From Chitinophagaceae bacterium UBA2375 (lineage in GTDB: Bacteria > Bacteroidota > Bacteroidia > Chitinophagales > Chitinophagaceae): DNA of 47,612 nt. Below the pieces are notes generated by a model that saw only the letters and a list, made by a program, of their open reading frames with translations, had not been told where the DNA came from and searched no databases. The stretch spans positions 1 to 47,612 of the forward strand of contig DDTB01000019.1 of the NCBI GenBank assembly GCA_002343985.1, in the 5' to 3' direction. Position 1 is the stretch's first letter, and each line of letters begins with the position of its first letter. Shown piece after piece: positions 1 through 8,625 of this stretch. Both the position numbers and the translations under genes were made by a program.

Positions 1-99
1 AAAAACTACGACTAAGGAGGAATACAGCCAGCCGTTTCCGGTTTGGGGAGGCAAAAATAAGGGATTTTCAATTTTATCGGAAAAATTATCGCAACTATT
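1..99. other. left edge, no gene seen
   Basis: Short AT-rich stretch downstream of the Rieske gene. No coding region, palindrome or RNA gene could be supported here. Confidence 0.4.
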
Positions 100-492
100 T
101 CACAGCGAAAACAATCCGCCGCGCTCCAAACCCATAAATATCCCCTCCGGCCGATGTTCCACCGGGTAGGTTTTCAAATAAAAGCCTTCCCCAGACACAT
201 TATAACCCCTCGATAAACTGAATTTATACCGGTGCAAAGGGCATACAATGTTCCCCAAAGGATCTATAAATCCGGCCGACATCCGCCCCCCGGCATGCGG
301 ACATTTCACCGCGCAGGCATATACCCGCTGCTCATGCCTGGCCAAACAAACCTTCTTTCCTCCTACTTCCATCTCTACCAGGCCCGTTGGGCCAAAGGGT
401 ATTTCCGTTATTTCCGATGCTATTTTGTGCCAGGTGACAGGCATAGGTTGAATTTGGTTGTTTAACGCGTGAAAGTTAGGTTCTTTATTCAT
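100..492 (-). CDS. Rieske [2Fe-2S] domain protein
   Basis: Small soluble protein of 130 residues that is essentially a single Rieske domain. The cluster ligands are visible: C64-P-H66 and C84-P-L-H87, with the usual glycine-rich turn after the first pair and an Y-K-F after the second. There is no signal peptide or membrane helix, so it is probably a cytoplasmic ferredoxin-like electron carrier of the NirD/biphenyl-dioxygenase-ferredoxin kind rather than the cytochrome bc-type Rieske protein. The ATG at 492 is the only start that makes sense. It stands alone, separated from hflX by a pair of REP palindromes, so its redox partner cannot be read from context. Ligands are seen; the partner and pathway are unknown. 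Confidence 0.85.
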   Translation of the reverse strand: MNKEPNFHALNNQIQPMPVTWHKIASEITEIPFGPTGLVEMEVGGKKVCLARHEQRVYACAVKCPHAGGRMSAGFIDPLGNIVCPLHRYKFSLSRGYNVSGEGFYLKTYPVEHRPEGIFMGLERGGLFSL

Positions 493-510
493 TCATTTGG
501 CAAACTTGTT

Positions 511-618
511 TTACGCAACGTCCCCTGCGGGAGACGTTGCTAAGAAAAAGAGCGTTGTTGAGCATGCGGGAATGGAGCAATACGCAACGTCCCTTCCGGG
601 AGACGTTGCTGAGAAAAT
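511..618. repeat. composite REP pair (REPIN-like), same family as at 44.7-45.9 kb
   Basis: Two palindromes in the same orientation, 515-540 and 584-609. Each has arms GCAACGTC and GACGTTGC around a short G/C-rich loop, and each is followed by CTAAG or CTGAG and A-rich sequence. The spacer carries CATGCGGGAAT, which is also found (reverse complement ATTCCCG then CTCA) between REPs near 44.7 kb. That makes this a composite element and not two independent palindromes. It lies between hflX and the Rieske gene. Confidence 0.85.
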
Positions 619-657
619 GAATCTTTGAGGCATCAATTCTCCCTCCGGATGATTTGC

Positions 658-669
658 GCCAGATCTGGC
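658..669. repeat. 12-bp perfect palindrome
   Basis: GCCAGATCTGGC lies 28 bases downstream of the hflX stop. No U-tract follows on the minus strand, so it is not a standard terminator; it may stabilise the hflX mRNA 3' end. The function is a guess. Confidence 0.4.
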
Positions 670-696
670 ATTGCAGAGAAAATACTGTTCGATCTT

Positions 697-1890
697 TTAA
701 TAAAAATATTCCGCTTTGTATGGATAGCGGATCCGGTACATATCCCTCACCTTATTTAAAATAGTCTGGCGCAAGCCATCAATATTTGTCCGCTCAATGG
801 CCGACACAAACACACAATTGCCCTTGGTTTCATTCTGCCAGCGCTCCTTCAACTCCCGCAGAATATCCGCTTTCACTTCAGGCTCAAGCCACTCATCAAA
901 TGCTTCCTGCTCATACTTGTCAAGCTTATTGAATATGGTAATCGTCGGCTTCTCGGCACAACCCAATTCAGCCAGTGTTTTATTCACTACATTCCATTGG
1001 TCTTCGTAATGGCTGTGCGAGATGTCTACCACATGCAACAGGATATCCGCTTCGCGTACTTCATCCAGTGTGCTCTTGAAACTCTCCACCAAATGGTGCG
1101 GCAACTTACGGATAAATCCAACCGTATCGCTAAGCAAAAAAGGCGTCTGCTCAAACACCACTTTGCGGGTGGTGGTATCCAGGGTGGCGAATAATTTATT
1201 TTCGGCAAATACCTCACTCTTACTCAATACATTCATCAATGTCGATTTACCGACATTGGTATATCCCACCAGTGCCACGCGAATGAATTCTCCGCGCTCC
1301 TTGCGCTGAGTAAACGACTGCTTGTCGATTTCGGATAGGCGTTTCCGTAAGAGCGTTATCTTATCTTTTACTATCCTCCGGTCGGTTTCAATCTCCGTTT
1401 CACCCGGGCCACGCGTGCCTATACCGCCACCCTGCCGCTCCAGGTGCTTCCACATCCCTTTCAACCTGGGCAGCAGATACTGGTATTGCGCCAGCTCCAC
1501 CTGCGTTTTGGCCTGCGCCGTTTTGGCCCTGCGGGCAAATATGTCGAGGATGAGGTCACTGCGGTCAATGGTTTTCACGCCCAATTCCTTTTCAATATTG
1601 ATGATCTGTGAACCCGTGAGTTCATCGTCAAATACCACAATGCCGATATCGCCCCTGCGCTGAATGTATTGCCTGATTTCTTCAAGCTTGCCCTTTCCTA
1701 CAAATGTCCTCGAATCGGGGTGCTGCAGTTTTTGCGTGAACCGCTTAACCGCGGTGGCGCCAGCCGTTTCCGCCAGGAACGACAATTCATCGAGGTACTC
1801 GTTCACCTGCTGCTCGGTCTGCTCTTTTTGCACCAGGCCTACCAGCACTGCCCGCTCATCTCCCGCTAATGCCTGTTTCTTTTCAATCAA
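697..1890 (-). CDS. hflX: ribosome-associated GTPase HflX
   Basis: HflX is a translation-factor-like GTPase that splits stalled or heat-damaged ribosomes. The 397-residue product has the N-terminal HflX domain with the family signature GGGIGTRGPGETEIE near residues 154-167, a coiled-coil helix, then the G domain: G1 GYTNVGKST at 209-217, G3 DTVGF and G4 NKLD. Length is normal. The start is unusual: in-frame codons upstream run into a stop within six codons and there is no nearby ATG, so TTG at 1890 is the likely start. It is probably monocistronic, 117 bases beyond the end of the SurA-like gene on the same strand. Identification is firm. Confidence 0.95.
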   Translation of the reverse strand: MIEKKQALAGDERAVLVGLVQKEQTEQQVNEYLDELSFLAETAGATAVKRFTQKLQHPDSRTFVGKGKLEEIRQYIQRRGDIGIVVFDDELTGSQIINIEKELGVKTIDRSDLILDIFARRAKTAQAKTQVELAQYQYLLPRLKGMWKHLERQGGGIGTRGPGETEIETDRRIVKDKITLLRKRLSEIDKQSFTQRKERGEFIRVALVGYTNVGKSTLMNVLSKSEVFAENKLFATLDTTTRKVVFEQTPFLLSDTVGFIRKLPHHLVESFKSTLDEVREADILLHVVDISHSHYEDQWNVVNKTLAELGCAEKPTITIFNKLDKYEQEAFDEWLEPEVKADILRELKERWQNETKGNCVFVSAIERTNIDGLRQTILNKVRDMYRIRYPYKAEYFY

Positions 1891-2007
1891 TGTAAAAATG
1901 GTTTATACCGACGTGCCGCGCCGGTTGATTTCTCAACAAAAATATATAGTTAACTGATTAAGCCGGCAAATAGCAGCGATTTACCTGCTGCCTTCGCAAA
2001 GGGAAGA

Positions 2008-3378
2008 TTAATTCTTTTTGTTCGCCTCAGATACCAGGACCCATTTCTTTAACTCATCGCATCCCTTGAATTCATCATCGATACGAATGAAATAATCCTT
2101 GATCTTATTATCGAACCATTGCTCCAAAGCGGCGTCTTTCTTCTGTTCCAGTGCCCGCTGCGCTACTTTATTGTAATCGTCTTTCAGATTTTCGCGGTGC
2201 GGCGCCGTGCGTGTTTTCAGGTAAACAACCCTTACGCTCTTCTTTCCCCTTTCATCGCTGAACTCAACGGGTTGGGAGTATTGCCCGGGTTCGAGGTCGC
2301 GCATCATGGCCACCATGTCTTTATCCAACTGGTCGATGGTAAGGAAGCTGCCTTCCCTTCCCTGCAACATGCCGCCGGTAAATTTGCTGGCTTCATCGTC
2401 GCTGTATTTTGATACCGCCGTGCCAAAATCCATGGTACCGGCTATCAGCTTGGCCCTGACACTGTCGAGTTTTTGAAAACCCGTTTTCATCTCCACCTGG
2501 GTTACCTGCGGTATTTTCAGTATGTGGCGAACCACGGCATCATCGCCCGCACGGCTCACCAACTGAATGATATGATAGCCGAAACGGGATTTAAATGGAT
2601 TTGATACCTGCCCTTCCTTCAGGCTGAATGCTTTTGCCAGCCAGGTGGGATCAAGGTCTTTCTGGTTTCGGTTGATTTCATACATGCCGCCCCTCTCTTT
2701 ACTTCCGGGGTCTTCGGTATATAATGCTGCGAGTGAAGCGAAATCCTTTTTGCCGGTTTCTATTTGCTTCTTGTAATCATTCAATTGCTCTATGCAATAT
2801 TCTTCCGCGTCCCTGCTGGCTTTAGGGTATGTAACAATCTGCCCGATCTCCACTTCAGATTCATAGAGCGGTAAACTGTCAACTGGTATTTTTTCGAAGT
2901 ATGCCCTCACTTCATATGGCGTGATTTTCACCACATCCACAATTTTATTCCTCATGGAAGTGGCGAGTTTCCGGTCACGGAACCCTTCCTTGAAATCTTC
3001 TTTCAACTGGTACACCGATTTACCGGCTACACGTTCGAGCTCATCTTTTGAACCATACTGACTGATGAAAAAACGGATTTGGTTATCAATGTCCGTCTCC
3101 ACTTCTTCATCGGTTACAATGATCGAATCTTTTTCGGCCTGCAATACCAGCGCTTTAATGCCCAGGGCCTGTTCCAATGTCATGCAACGGGCGTTGGGCG
3201 GGAGTTCCATGCCCTGGCGCTGCATATCGAGTATGCTGTTTTCAATATCGCTGCGGAGGATGGCTTTATCACCTACGATGGCTATGATTTTATCGGCCAT
3301 CACTTTTTGCGGTTGGGCAAAAGCTGTGTACGAAAGGCAGGTACCAAGCAGGAACAGGAATAAGAAAGATTTCTTCAT
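2008..3378 (-). CDS. periplasmic peptidylprolyl isomerase, SurA-like (two parvulin domains)
   Basis: The 456-residue product has a cleavable signal peptide (MKKSFLFLFLLGTCLSYTAFA, then Q), a SurA N-terminal chaperone region, and two parvulin (PpiC) domains. The first spans about 170-280 (GGMYEI..., FGYHIIQL); the second, about 283-400, is weaker (GGMLQGREGSF). It is expected to escort unfolded outer-membrane beta-barrels, which this receptor-rich genome would need. The reading frame stays open upstream to 3768, but that extension overlaps infB out of frame and lacks a secretion signal, so ATG 3378 is chosen. It starts 161 bases after infB, beyond a terminator, so it probably has its own promoter. 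Confidence 0.9.
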   Translation of the reverse strand: MKKSFLFLFLLGTCLSYTAFAQPQKVMADKIIAIVGDKAILRSDIENSILDMQRQGMELPPNARCMTLEQALGIKALVLQAEKDSIIVTDEEVETDIDNQIRFFISQYGSKDELERVAGKSVYQLKEDFKEGFRDRKLATSMRNKIVDVVKITPYEVRAYFEKIPVDSLPLYESEVEIGQIVTYPKASRDAEEYCIEQLNDYKKQIETGKKDFASLAALYTEDPGSKERGGMYEINRNQKDLDPTWLAKAFSLKEGQVSNPFKSRFGYHIIQLVSRAGDDAVVRHILKIPQVTQVEMKTGFQKLDSVRAKLIAGTMDFGTAVSKYSDDEASKFTGGMLQGREGSFLTIDQLDKDMVAMMRDLEPGQYSQPVEFSDERGKKSVRVVYLKTRTAPHRENLKDDYNKVAQRALEQKKDAALEQWFDNKIKDYFIRIDDEFKGCDELKKWVLVSEANKKN

Positions 3379-3490
3379 GTAATCACAGAACAGGTTTGGG
3401 CCTGGATGGCCAAAATTAAGTGTATGTGCGGCTTGCCAAGCCAGGATTGTGTTCTTTAACAAAACATTTTCCGTCGGCTCGCCTGGTTTG

Positions 3491-3521
3491 TAAAAAGCTG
3501 TCGCGCGGGGCGACAGCTTTT
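3491..3521 (-). terminator. rho-independent terminator of the rimP-nusA-infB operon
   Basis: Stem GCTGTCGC / GCGACAGC flanked by A and T runs, loop of about five bases, followed on the minus strand by TTTTT. It sits 19 bases after the infB stop codon. The A/T flanks make it potentially bidirectional. Confidence 0.85.
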
Positions 3522-3539
3522 CGTATGTTGATGAGCGCA

Positions 3540-6350
3540 TTATAAAGTACGCTTCACTTCCACTTCTTCGAATGCTTCCACGATATCGCCTACTTTGATA
3601 TCGTTGTAGTTGCGTATGGTCAGGCCGCACTCCATACCGGAGGTCACTTCCTTCGCATCGTCTTTGAAGCGCTTGAGGCTTCCCAGTTCGCCGGTGAAGA
3701 TCACGATGCCATCGCGTACCAGCCTGATGCGGTTGTTGCGCGCGATTTTTCCGTCGAGCACCTGGCAACCGGCCACCGTTGCTTTGTCGAATTTGTATGT
3801 TTGCCTGATTTCCACGTTGGCGAGGATTTTCTCTTCCACCGTAGGTTCAAGCATACCTTCCATCGCGCTGCGGATCTCTTCGATGGCATTATAGATGATG
3901 GAGTACAGTTTGATCTGGATCGATTCCTGTTCGGCCATGCGCGCTGCCTGCATCGAAGGCCGCACGTTAAAGCCGATGATGATGGCGTCGGAAGCGTTGG
4001 CCAGTGTCACATCACTTTCCGTGATGGCACCCACCGCTTTATGGATCACTTTCACCACAATCTCTTCCGTACTCAGTTTTTGCAATGAGTCGCTCAGGGC
4101 TTCCACAGAACCGTCCACGTCACCTTTGATGATCACATTGAGTTCCTTGAAATTACCCAGTGCGAGGCGTCGCCCGATTTCATCCAGGGTGATATGTTTT
4201 TTCGCGCGCATTCCCTGCTCACGGAGGATTTGTCCGCGCTTGTACGCTGTTTCGCGGGCTTCCGCTTCATCGGCAAACACTTTAAATGTTTCACCGGCCT
4301 GCGGCGCGCCGTTGAGTCCGAGTATAAGCACCGGTGTTGACGGCGGCGCTGTCTCCACCCGCTGGTTCCGTTCGTTGTACATGGCTTTCACCTTTCCAAA
4401 GAACTGTCCGGATACAATCATATCGCCCTGTGTCAGCGTTCCGTTTTGTACCAGGACCGTTGCCACATATCCGCGGCCCTTATCCAGTGAGGCTTCAATC
4501 ACCGTTCCGGTACCAGGGCGGCTGGGGTTGGCTTTTAATTCGAGTATATCTGTTTCGAGCAGGATTTTTTCGAGCAGCAAGTCGATGTTCAATCCTTTCT
4601 TGGCGCTGATTTCCTGGCTCTGGAATTTACCGCCCCATGATTCCACGAGGATATTCATGCCGGCGAGTTGTTCCTTAATTTTTTCCGGGTTGGCGCCATC
4701 CTTATCCACCTTGTTGATCGCGAAGATCATAGGTACGCCTGCGGCCTGCGCATGCGAGATCGCTTCTTTTGTTTGAGGCATCACCGCGTCGTCGGCTGCC
4801 ACCACAATCACGGCAATATCGGTTACTTTGGCACCACGGGCACGCATAGCCGTAAATGCTTCGTGGCCCGGTGTATCGAGGAAGGTGATCATGCGCCCAT
4901 CCTTCAACGTTACTTCATAGGCGCCGATATGTTGTGTGATACCTCCGGCCTCACCGGCAATCACATTCGTGTTCCGGATATAGTCGAGCAATGATGTTTT
5001 ACCGTGGTCAACGTGGCCCATGATGGTCACGATCGGCGGGCGCGGGCTCAGGTCTGCCGGGTCATCCACTTCCTGTTCTTCTTCCAGTTCTGCGGCGTCA
5101 TCCACACCAATGAATTCCACTTCATACCCAAATTCGCTTGCCACCAATTCAATTACGTCGGCTTCAAGGCGCTGGTTGATAGACACCATGATGCCGAGGC
5201 TCATACACTTGCTGATCACATCGGCGAAGCTTACATCCATAAGGCTGGCCAGTTCGGATACGGATACGAATTCTGTTACCTGCAGCTTATTATTTTCGCC
5301 TGCACCTGCCCCCATTTGCTCGGCCATCTCTTCGCGCTTTGCTTTGCGGTACTTGGCTTTCAGGCTCTTGCCCCTGCCACCGGAACCGGCGAGCTTGGCT
5401 TGGGTTTGTTTAAGCTTCTCCTGGATTTCTTTTTCGTCGATAATCTTATCTTCCCTGCGTGGCGCACCCTGTCCTTGTCCTGGCCTGCTGCCCGGGCGGT
5501 TGGCGCCCCTGTTGCTCCGATCCATCGGGTCGAACTGGGCAGGTCCGCGTTGTGGCGCTCCCGGTTTTTTCTGCAGGGGTATGCGCTTGCGCTTATGTTT
5601 TTCGTCTTGCGATTCTTTCTTCGGCCTGGTATCGCTATCCACCGGCAATGTGATCTTACCGAGGATCTTCGGGCCGGTGAGTTTTTCTGCCTGGATATTT
5701 TCAATCAACGGCGGCAGCGCTGGTGTTGCCTCAGGCGCTTCAGGTACAACCGGGGCTTCCTCTTGCGTTACCGGGGCTTCCACAACGGGCGCGGCAGGCG
5801 TTTCCTCAACAGGAGCAGGTGTCACTTCTTCGGGTGCCGCTTTTTTGGTAGTTTTCTTTGGCCTCGTAGATGAATCAATGGCGTCAAGGTCAATCTTCTT
5901 GACAATCTTCGGGCCTTCGAGTTCAGGCGCTTCAATTTTTGTAACCTCATTACCGGAAACTGTTTCAGCTACGGGCTCTTCTTTCTCCGCAGCAGGCGCG
6001 GCTACCGGCGCTTCCTCAACAGGTTCAGGCTTCTTCTCTTCAGCTTTGGCCTTTTCTTCTTTTTCTTTTTCCTTTTTGCGGATCGACAAATCTTCTTCGT
6101 CTTTCTTCTTTTTTTGCTCACTCGCGGAAACCCCTTTCGGAAGGTCTATCTGTTCCGCTTTTTGCCTGGCTACCTTGTCTTGCTGGAATTCGGCCTGCAA
6201 TACGCGGTACATGGGTTCCGTCAGCCGGCTGGTCGGCTTAAGGTCATCGCTGCTGAAATTCTTTGACACAAGGAATTCAATCAGTGTGTTGGTACCGATG
6301 TTAAACTCCTTGGCCGCAGCCATCAACCTGGGTGTGTTTACTTCTGACAT
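3540..6350 (-). CDS. infB: translation initiation factor IF-2
   Basis: IF-2 positions initiator tRNA and promotes subunit joining. The 936-residue product has an N-terminal IF2_N helix domain (about 1-55), a long lysine/glutamate then proline/alanine/glutamate-rich linker (about 70-340), a second IF2_N-like motif (about 355-410), and the G domain with GHVDHGKT at 445-452, DTPGH and NKVD. The EF-Tu-like domain II and C-terminal fMet-tRNA binding domains follow. The linker is long, as is common in Bacteroidota. The antisense strand is open for 576 codons here because of the repetitive linker; that is a shadow. The gene follows nusA by 103 bases and ends at a strong terminator. Confidence 0.98.
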   Translation of the reverse strand: MSEVNTPRLMAAAKEFNIGTNTLIEFLVSKNFSSDDLKPTSRLTEPMYRVLQAEFQQDKVARQKAEQIDLPKGVSASEQKKKKDEEDLSIRKKEKEKEEKAKAEEKKPEPVEEAPVAAPAAEKEEPVAETVSGNEVTKIEAPELEGPKIVKKIDLDAIDSSTRPKKTTKKAAPEEVTPAPVEETPAAPVVEAPVTQEEAPVVPEAPEATPALPPLIENIQAEKLTGPKILGKITLPVDSDTRPKKESQDEKHKRKRIPLQKKPGAPQRGPAQFDPMDRSNRGANRPGSRPGQGQGAPRREDKIIDEKEIQEKLKQTQAKLAGSGGRGKSLKAKYRKAKREEMAEQMGAGAGENNKLQVTEFVSVSELASLMDVSFADVISKCMSLGIMVSINQRLEADVIELVASEFGYEVEFIGVDDAAELEEEQEVDDPADLSPRPPIVTIMGHVDHGKTSLLDYIRNTNVIAGEAGGITQHIGAYEVTLKDGRMITFLDTPGHEAFTAMRARGAKVTDIAVIVVAADDAVMPQTKEAISHAQAAGVPMIFAINKVDKDGANPEKIKEQLAGMNILVESWGGKFQSQEISAKKGLNIDLLLEKILLETDILELKANPSRPGTGTVIEASLDKGRGYVATVLVQNGTLTQGDMIVSGQFFGKVKAMYNERNQRVETAPPSTPVLILGLNGAPQAGETFKVFADEAEARETAYKRGQILREQGMRAKKHITLDEIGRRLALGNFKELNVIIKGDVDGSVEALSDSLQKLSTEEIVVKVIHKAVGAITESDVTLANASDAIIIGFNVRPSMQAARMAEQESIQIKLYSIIYNAIEEIRSAMEGMLEPTVEEKILANVEIRQTYKFDKATVAGCQVLDGKIARNNRIRLVRDGIVIFTGELGSLKRFKDDAKEVTSGMECGLTIRNYNDIKVGDIVEAFEEVEVKRTL

Positions 6351-6453
6351 TCTGTTGTATTGTGGTTCCGCCTTGGCGAAATCCAGATTTCTGTTTTATT
6401 ATGAATCAATATGCTCTCGTCTCCACGCGCGTTTCAGCCAGTCATTCCTATCA

Positions 6454-7704
6454 TCAATCCCGCTCAAATTCTTCTTTCAGGATACGGCGCACTTCCGTGA
6501 TGGTTTCTTTTTCCAGGTCGGTGCGGCGCTCGAGTTCCTCGGCGGTCAGGTCGAGTACGGAACGGGCCGTATCGCAACCCACTCGCTTGAGTTCATCGAT
6601 GATCCATGGTTCGATCTCGTCTGTAAATTCTTCGAGGTCGATATCAAATTCCTCTTCTTCCCCTTCGTTATCGCGGAAGACGTCAATTTCAAATCCTGTG
6701 AGTTCACAGGCAAGTTTGATGTTTACCCCACGGCGGCCGATAGCCAGTGACACCTGGTCGGGCTTAAGGTAAACATTCGCATGTTTCTTTTCCGTATCGA
6801 GTTCGATGCTGGTGATTTTGGCTGGTGTGAGCGAACGCTGGATCAACAACTGGATATTGTTTGTCCAGTTGATCACATCTATATTCTCATTCTTCAGCTC
6901 CCGCACGATGCCATGGATACGGCTTCCTTTCATACCTACGCAGGCGCCCACCGGATCGATGCGGTCGTCGTAGCTTTCCACGGCCACTTTGGCGCGCTCT
7001 CCCGGATCACGTACAATCTTCTTCACCACAATCAGCCCGTCAAAGATTTCAGGCACTTCAATTTCCAGGAGTTTTTCGAGGAATGAAGGGCTGGTGCGTG
7101 ACAGGATGATAACGGCCTGGTTGTTTTTCAGTTCCACTTTCTTCACTACCGCGCGGATGGTTTCGCCCTTTTTGAAATAATCGGTAGGGATTTGTTCCGA
7201 TTTAGGCAGGATCATTTCATTGCCATCCTCGTCGAGGATCAGCACTTCTTTTTTCCAAACCTGGTACACTTCACCGGTTACGATTTCACCGATGCGGTCT
7301 TCATATTTTTTAACGAGGATATTGCGTTTCAGGTCGTTGATGCGTGCAGCCAGTGTTTGCTTACCGGCCAGGATGGCACGGCGTCCGAACTCTTTCTGGA
7401 TGTCAACTTCTTCATACAACTCTTCACCCACCTGGTAGTCGGGCTCAATTTTAATGGCGTCTTTGTACTCAATTTCCGTGAGGGTATTGTACAGGTCGTC
7501 GTCTTCCACAATTGTGCGCCTGCGGAAGATCTCCAGGTCACCCTTCTGGTCATTCACAATGACGTCAAAGTTTTCGTCGCTGCCGTATTTTTTCCGGATC
7601 AGTGTCTTGAAAACATCTTCCATCACTTTCATTAGCGTAGGGCGGTCAATGTTTTCCGCCTCTTTAAACTCCTGGAATGATTCGATTAAGTTAATACTTG
7701 CCAT
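6454..7704 (-). CDS. nusA: transcription termination/antitermination factor NusA
   Basis: The 416-residue NusA binds RNA polymerase and nascent RNA. It shows the N-terminal polymerase-binding domain, an S1 domain (GEIVTGEVYQVWKKEVLI), and two KH domains (GACVGMKGSRI and SLAIGRRGVNIKLA), followed by a short acidic C-terminal tail with a single helix-hairpin-helix-like segment. That is the usual short Bacteroidota form, lacking the duplicated AR domains of E. coli. ATG at 7704 is preferred over an in-frame GTG at 7722 because a GGAG lies six bases upstream of the ATG. It sits between rimP (51 bases upstream) and infB, the conserved operon order. Confidence 0.97.
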   Translation of the reverse strand: MASINLIESFQEFKEAENIDRPTLMKVMEDVFKTLIRKKYGSDENFDVIVNDQKGDLEIFRRRTIVEDDDLYNTLTEIEYKDAIKIEPDYQVGEELYEEVDIQKEFGRRAILAGKQTLAARINDLKRNILVKKYEDRIGEIVTGEVYQVWKKEVLILDEDGNEMILPKSEQIPTDYFKKGETIRAVVKKVELKNNQAVIILSRTSPSFLEKLLEIEVPEIFDGLIVVKKIVRDPGERAKVAVESYDDRIDPVGACVGMKGSRIHGIVRELKNENIDVINWTNNIQLLIQRSLTPAKITSIELDTEKKHANVYLKPDQVSLAIGRRGVNIKLACELTGFEIDVFRDNEGEEEEFDIDLEEFTDEIEPWIIDELKRVGCDTARSVLDLTAEELERRTDLEKETITEVRRILKEEFERD

Positions 7705-7755
7705 ATACCGCTCCGGACTCACTGGTGTTCCCCGCCGGCAGGGGGTTTGCGTGAT

Positions 7756-8223
7756 TTAAAATTTTATTTGAACGATTGCTTTTTTGATTTGCGTAAATGC
7801 GATTTCTTCTTTTTTCAGCTCCGCTTTTTTTCCTTTCCCTTCTGTGAACTCCAGTACAGCCGACTCATCGAGTACTTCAATAAGCCTTCCCGTGCGTTGG
7901 CTGTCATCCAACATCTGCACCATCAGTTCGCGGCCAATATTTTTTTTATACTGCCGCAACATTTTTAAAGGTTCATCCACACCGGGGCTCGATACTTCGA
8001 GGCTGAAATTGCCATCGGGATAAAGCCCTTCTTCTTCCAGGATTTTATATAATGCCCGGTTGATACGGGAACACTGGTCGATGGCCAGGCCACTATCCGC
8101 ATCGAGGTAAACCTTTATGTTATTGGTAGGCTTGATTTTGATGCTTACCAAAAAGATATCGCCTGTCAGCAGGGGTTCTAGCCATTGCCTGATTTGTTCT
8201 ACCGGTTCTGTTGCGTTCATCAT
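7756..8223 (-). CDS. rimP: ribosome maturation factor RimP
   Basis: RimP assists assembly of the 30S subunit. The 155-residue product has the N-terminal alpha/beta domain (VSIKIKPTNNIKVYLDAD) and the conserved SLEVSSPGVDEPL segment, then an SH3-like C-terminal domain. Two adjacent ATG codons (8223 and 8220) are both possible starts; the frame continues upstream only through a GTG that lies inside a hairpin. First gene of the rimP-nusA-infB operon, with its promoter at about 8286-8317 and a stable stem-loop in the leader. Confidence 0.95.
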   Translation of the reverse strand: MMNATEPVEQIRQWLEPLLTGDIFLVSIKIKPTNNIKVYLDADSGLAIDQCSRINRALYKILEEEGLYPDGNFSLEVSSPGVDEPLKMLRQYKKNIGRELMVQMLDDSQRTGRLIEVLDESAVLEFTEGKGKKAELKKEEIAFTQIKKAIVQIKF

Positions 8224-8238
8224 GGTGCTGATAAAAGA

Positions 8239-8264
8239 AGAAGGGAACACCCCGGTTCCCTTCT
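8239..8264 (-). promoter_or_regulatory. leader hairpin upstream of rimP
   Basis: Perfect 10-bp inverted repeat (AGAAGGGAAC / GTTCCCTTCT) with a 6-base loop, ending 15 bases before the first rimP ATG. On the minus strand the stem is followed by TCTTTT, so it could act as an attenuator or weak terminator in the operon leader, or mask the ribosome binding site. The structure is seen; regulation is inferred. Confidence 0.5.
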
Positions 8265-8285
8265 GTTTGATTCTTTATTCCGGTG

Positions 8286-8317
8286 CAAATCTAAGCAAGT
8301 TGGGCAAAACTGCCAAA
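8286..8317 (-). promoter_or_regulatory. rimP: promoter of rimP-nusA-infB
   Basis: On the minus strand there is TTTG, 20 bases, then TAGATTTG, matching the Bacteroidota primary-sigma pattern TTTG / TAnnTTTG. The -7 box is 8286-8293 and the -33 box 8314-8317. Expected transcription start is near 8280, giving a leader of about 57 bases that contains the hairpin. Confidence 0.6.
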
Positions 8318-8370
8318 TCCGTGCCTGAATTCATCTGTAAAAATTAACAGTTTTGAACGGGCCGGGCTTG

Positions 8371-8378
8371 TACCTTTG
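8371..8378 (+). promoter_or_regulatory. -7 promoter box of the DUF4834-like gene
   Basis: TACCTTTG is an exact TAnnTTTG box ending five bases before the ATG at 8383. The start of transcription would fall on or next to the start codon, so the mRNA may be leaderless. The upstream TTTG at 8352-8355 is closer (15 bases) than the usual spacing. Confidence 0.5.
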
Positions 8379-8382
8379 TGGT

Positions 8383-8625
8383 ATGAATATCTTTAAGGTA
8401 TTGTTCCAGGTTTTCCTTTTTTACCTGTTGTACAAGTTCATTTTTGATTTCATCATACCGGTGTACCGCACTACAAAGCAGATGAAACATAAAATGGCGG
8501 ATATGCAGGCGAAGATGCAGGAAGAAGCCCGCCGCCAGGAAGCTTTCACTGCGCAGCAAAAAACCGCGCCGCGCACCGAAAAGGTGGAAGCCGGTGATTA
8601 TATTGACTACGAAGAGGTCAAATAA
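8383..8625 (+). CDS. small membrane-anchored protein, DUF4834-like
   Basis: An 80-residue protein: one N-terminal hydrophobic helix (about 4-22, rich in F, L, V and Y), then a charged amphipathic helix rich in K, M, Q and E (about 28-52), and a short tail ending in an acidic YIDYEEVK-like motif. This matches small Bacteroidota proteins annotated DUF4834; function unknown. ATG 8383 is chosen because the TAnnTTTG promoter box lies immediately upstream, which excludes the TTG at 8353. It is divergent from rimP, and its last eight bases overlap the 3' end of the converging HAD gene. Confidence 0.75.
   Translation: MNIFKVLFQVFLFYLLYKFIFDFIIPVYRTTKQMKHKMADMQAKMQEEARRQEAFTAQQKTAPRTEKVEAGDYIDYEEVK

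Noticed and set aside
3379..3768. N-terminal extension of the SurA-like protein
   Set aside because: It overlaps infB out of frame and runs through the infB terminator, and it would bury the signal peptide at residue 131.
5020..6750. 576-codon plus-strand open frame antisense to infB and nusA
   Set aside because: Its serine/alanine-rich composition mirrors the repetitive Pro/Ala/Glu linker of IF-2 read on the other strand, and it crosses two firmly identified genes.
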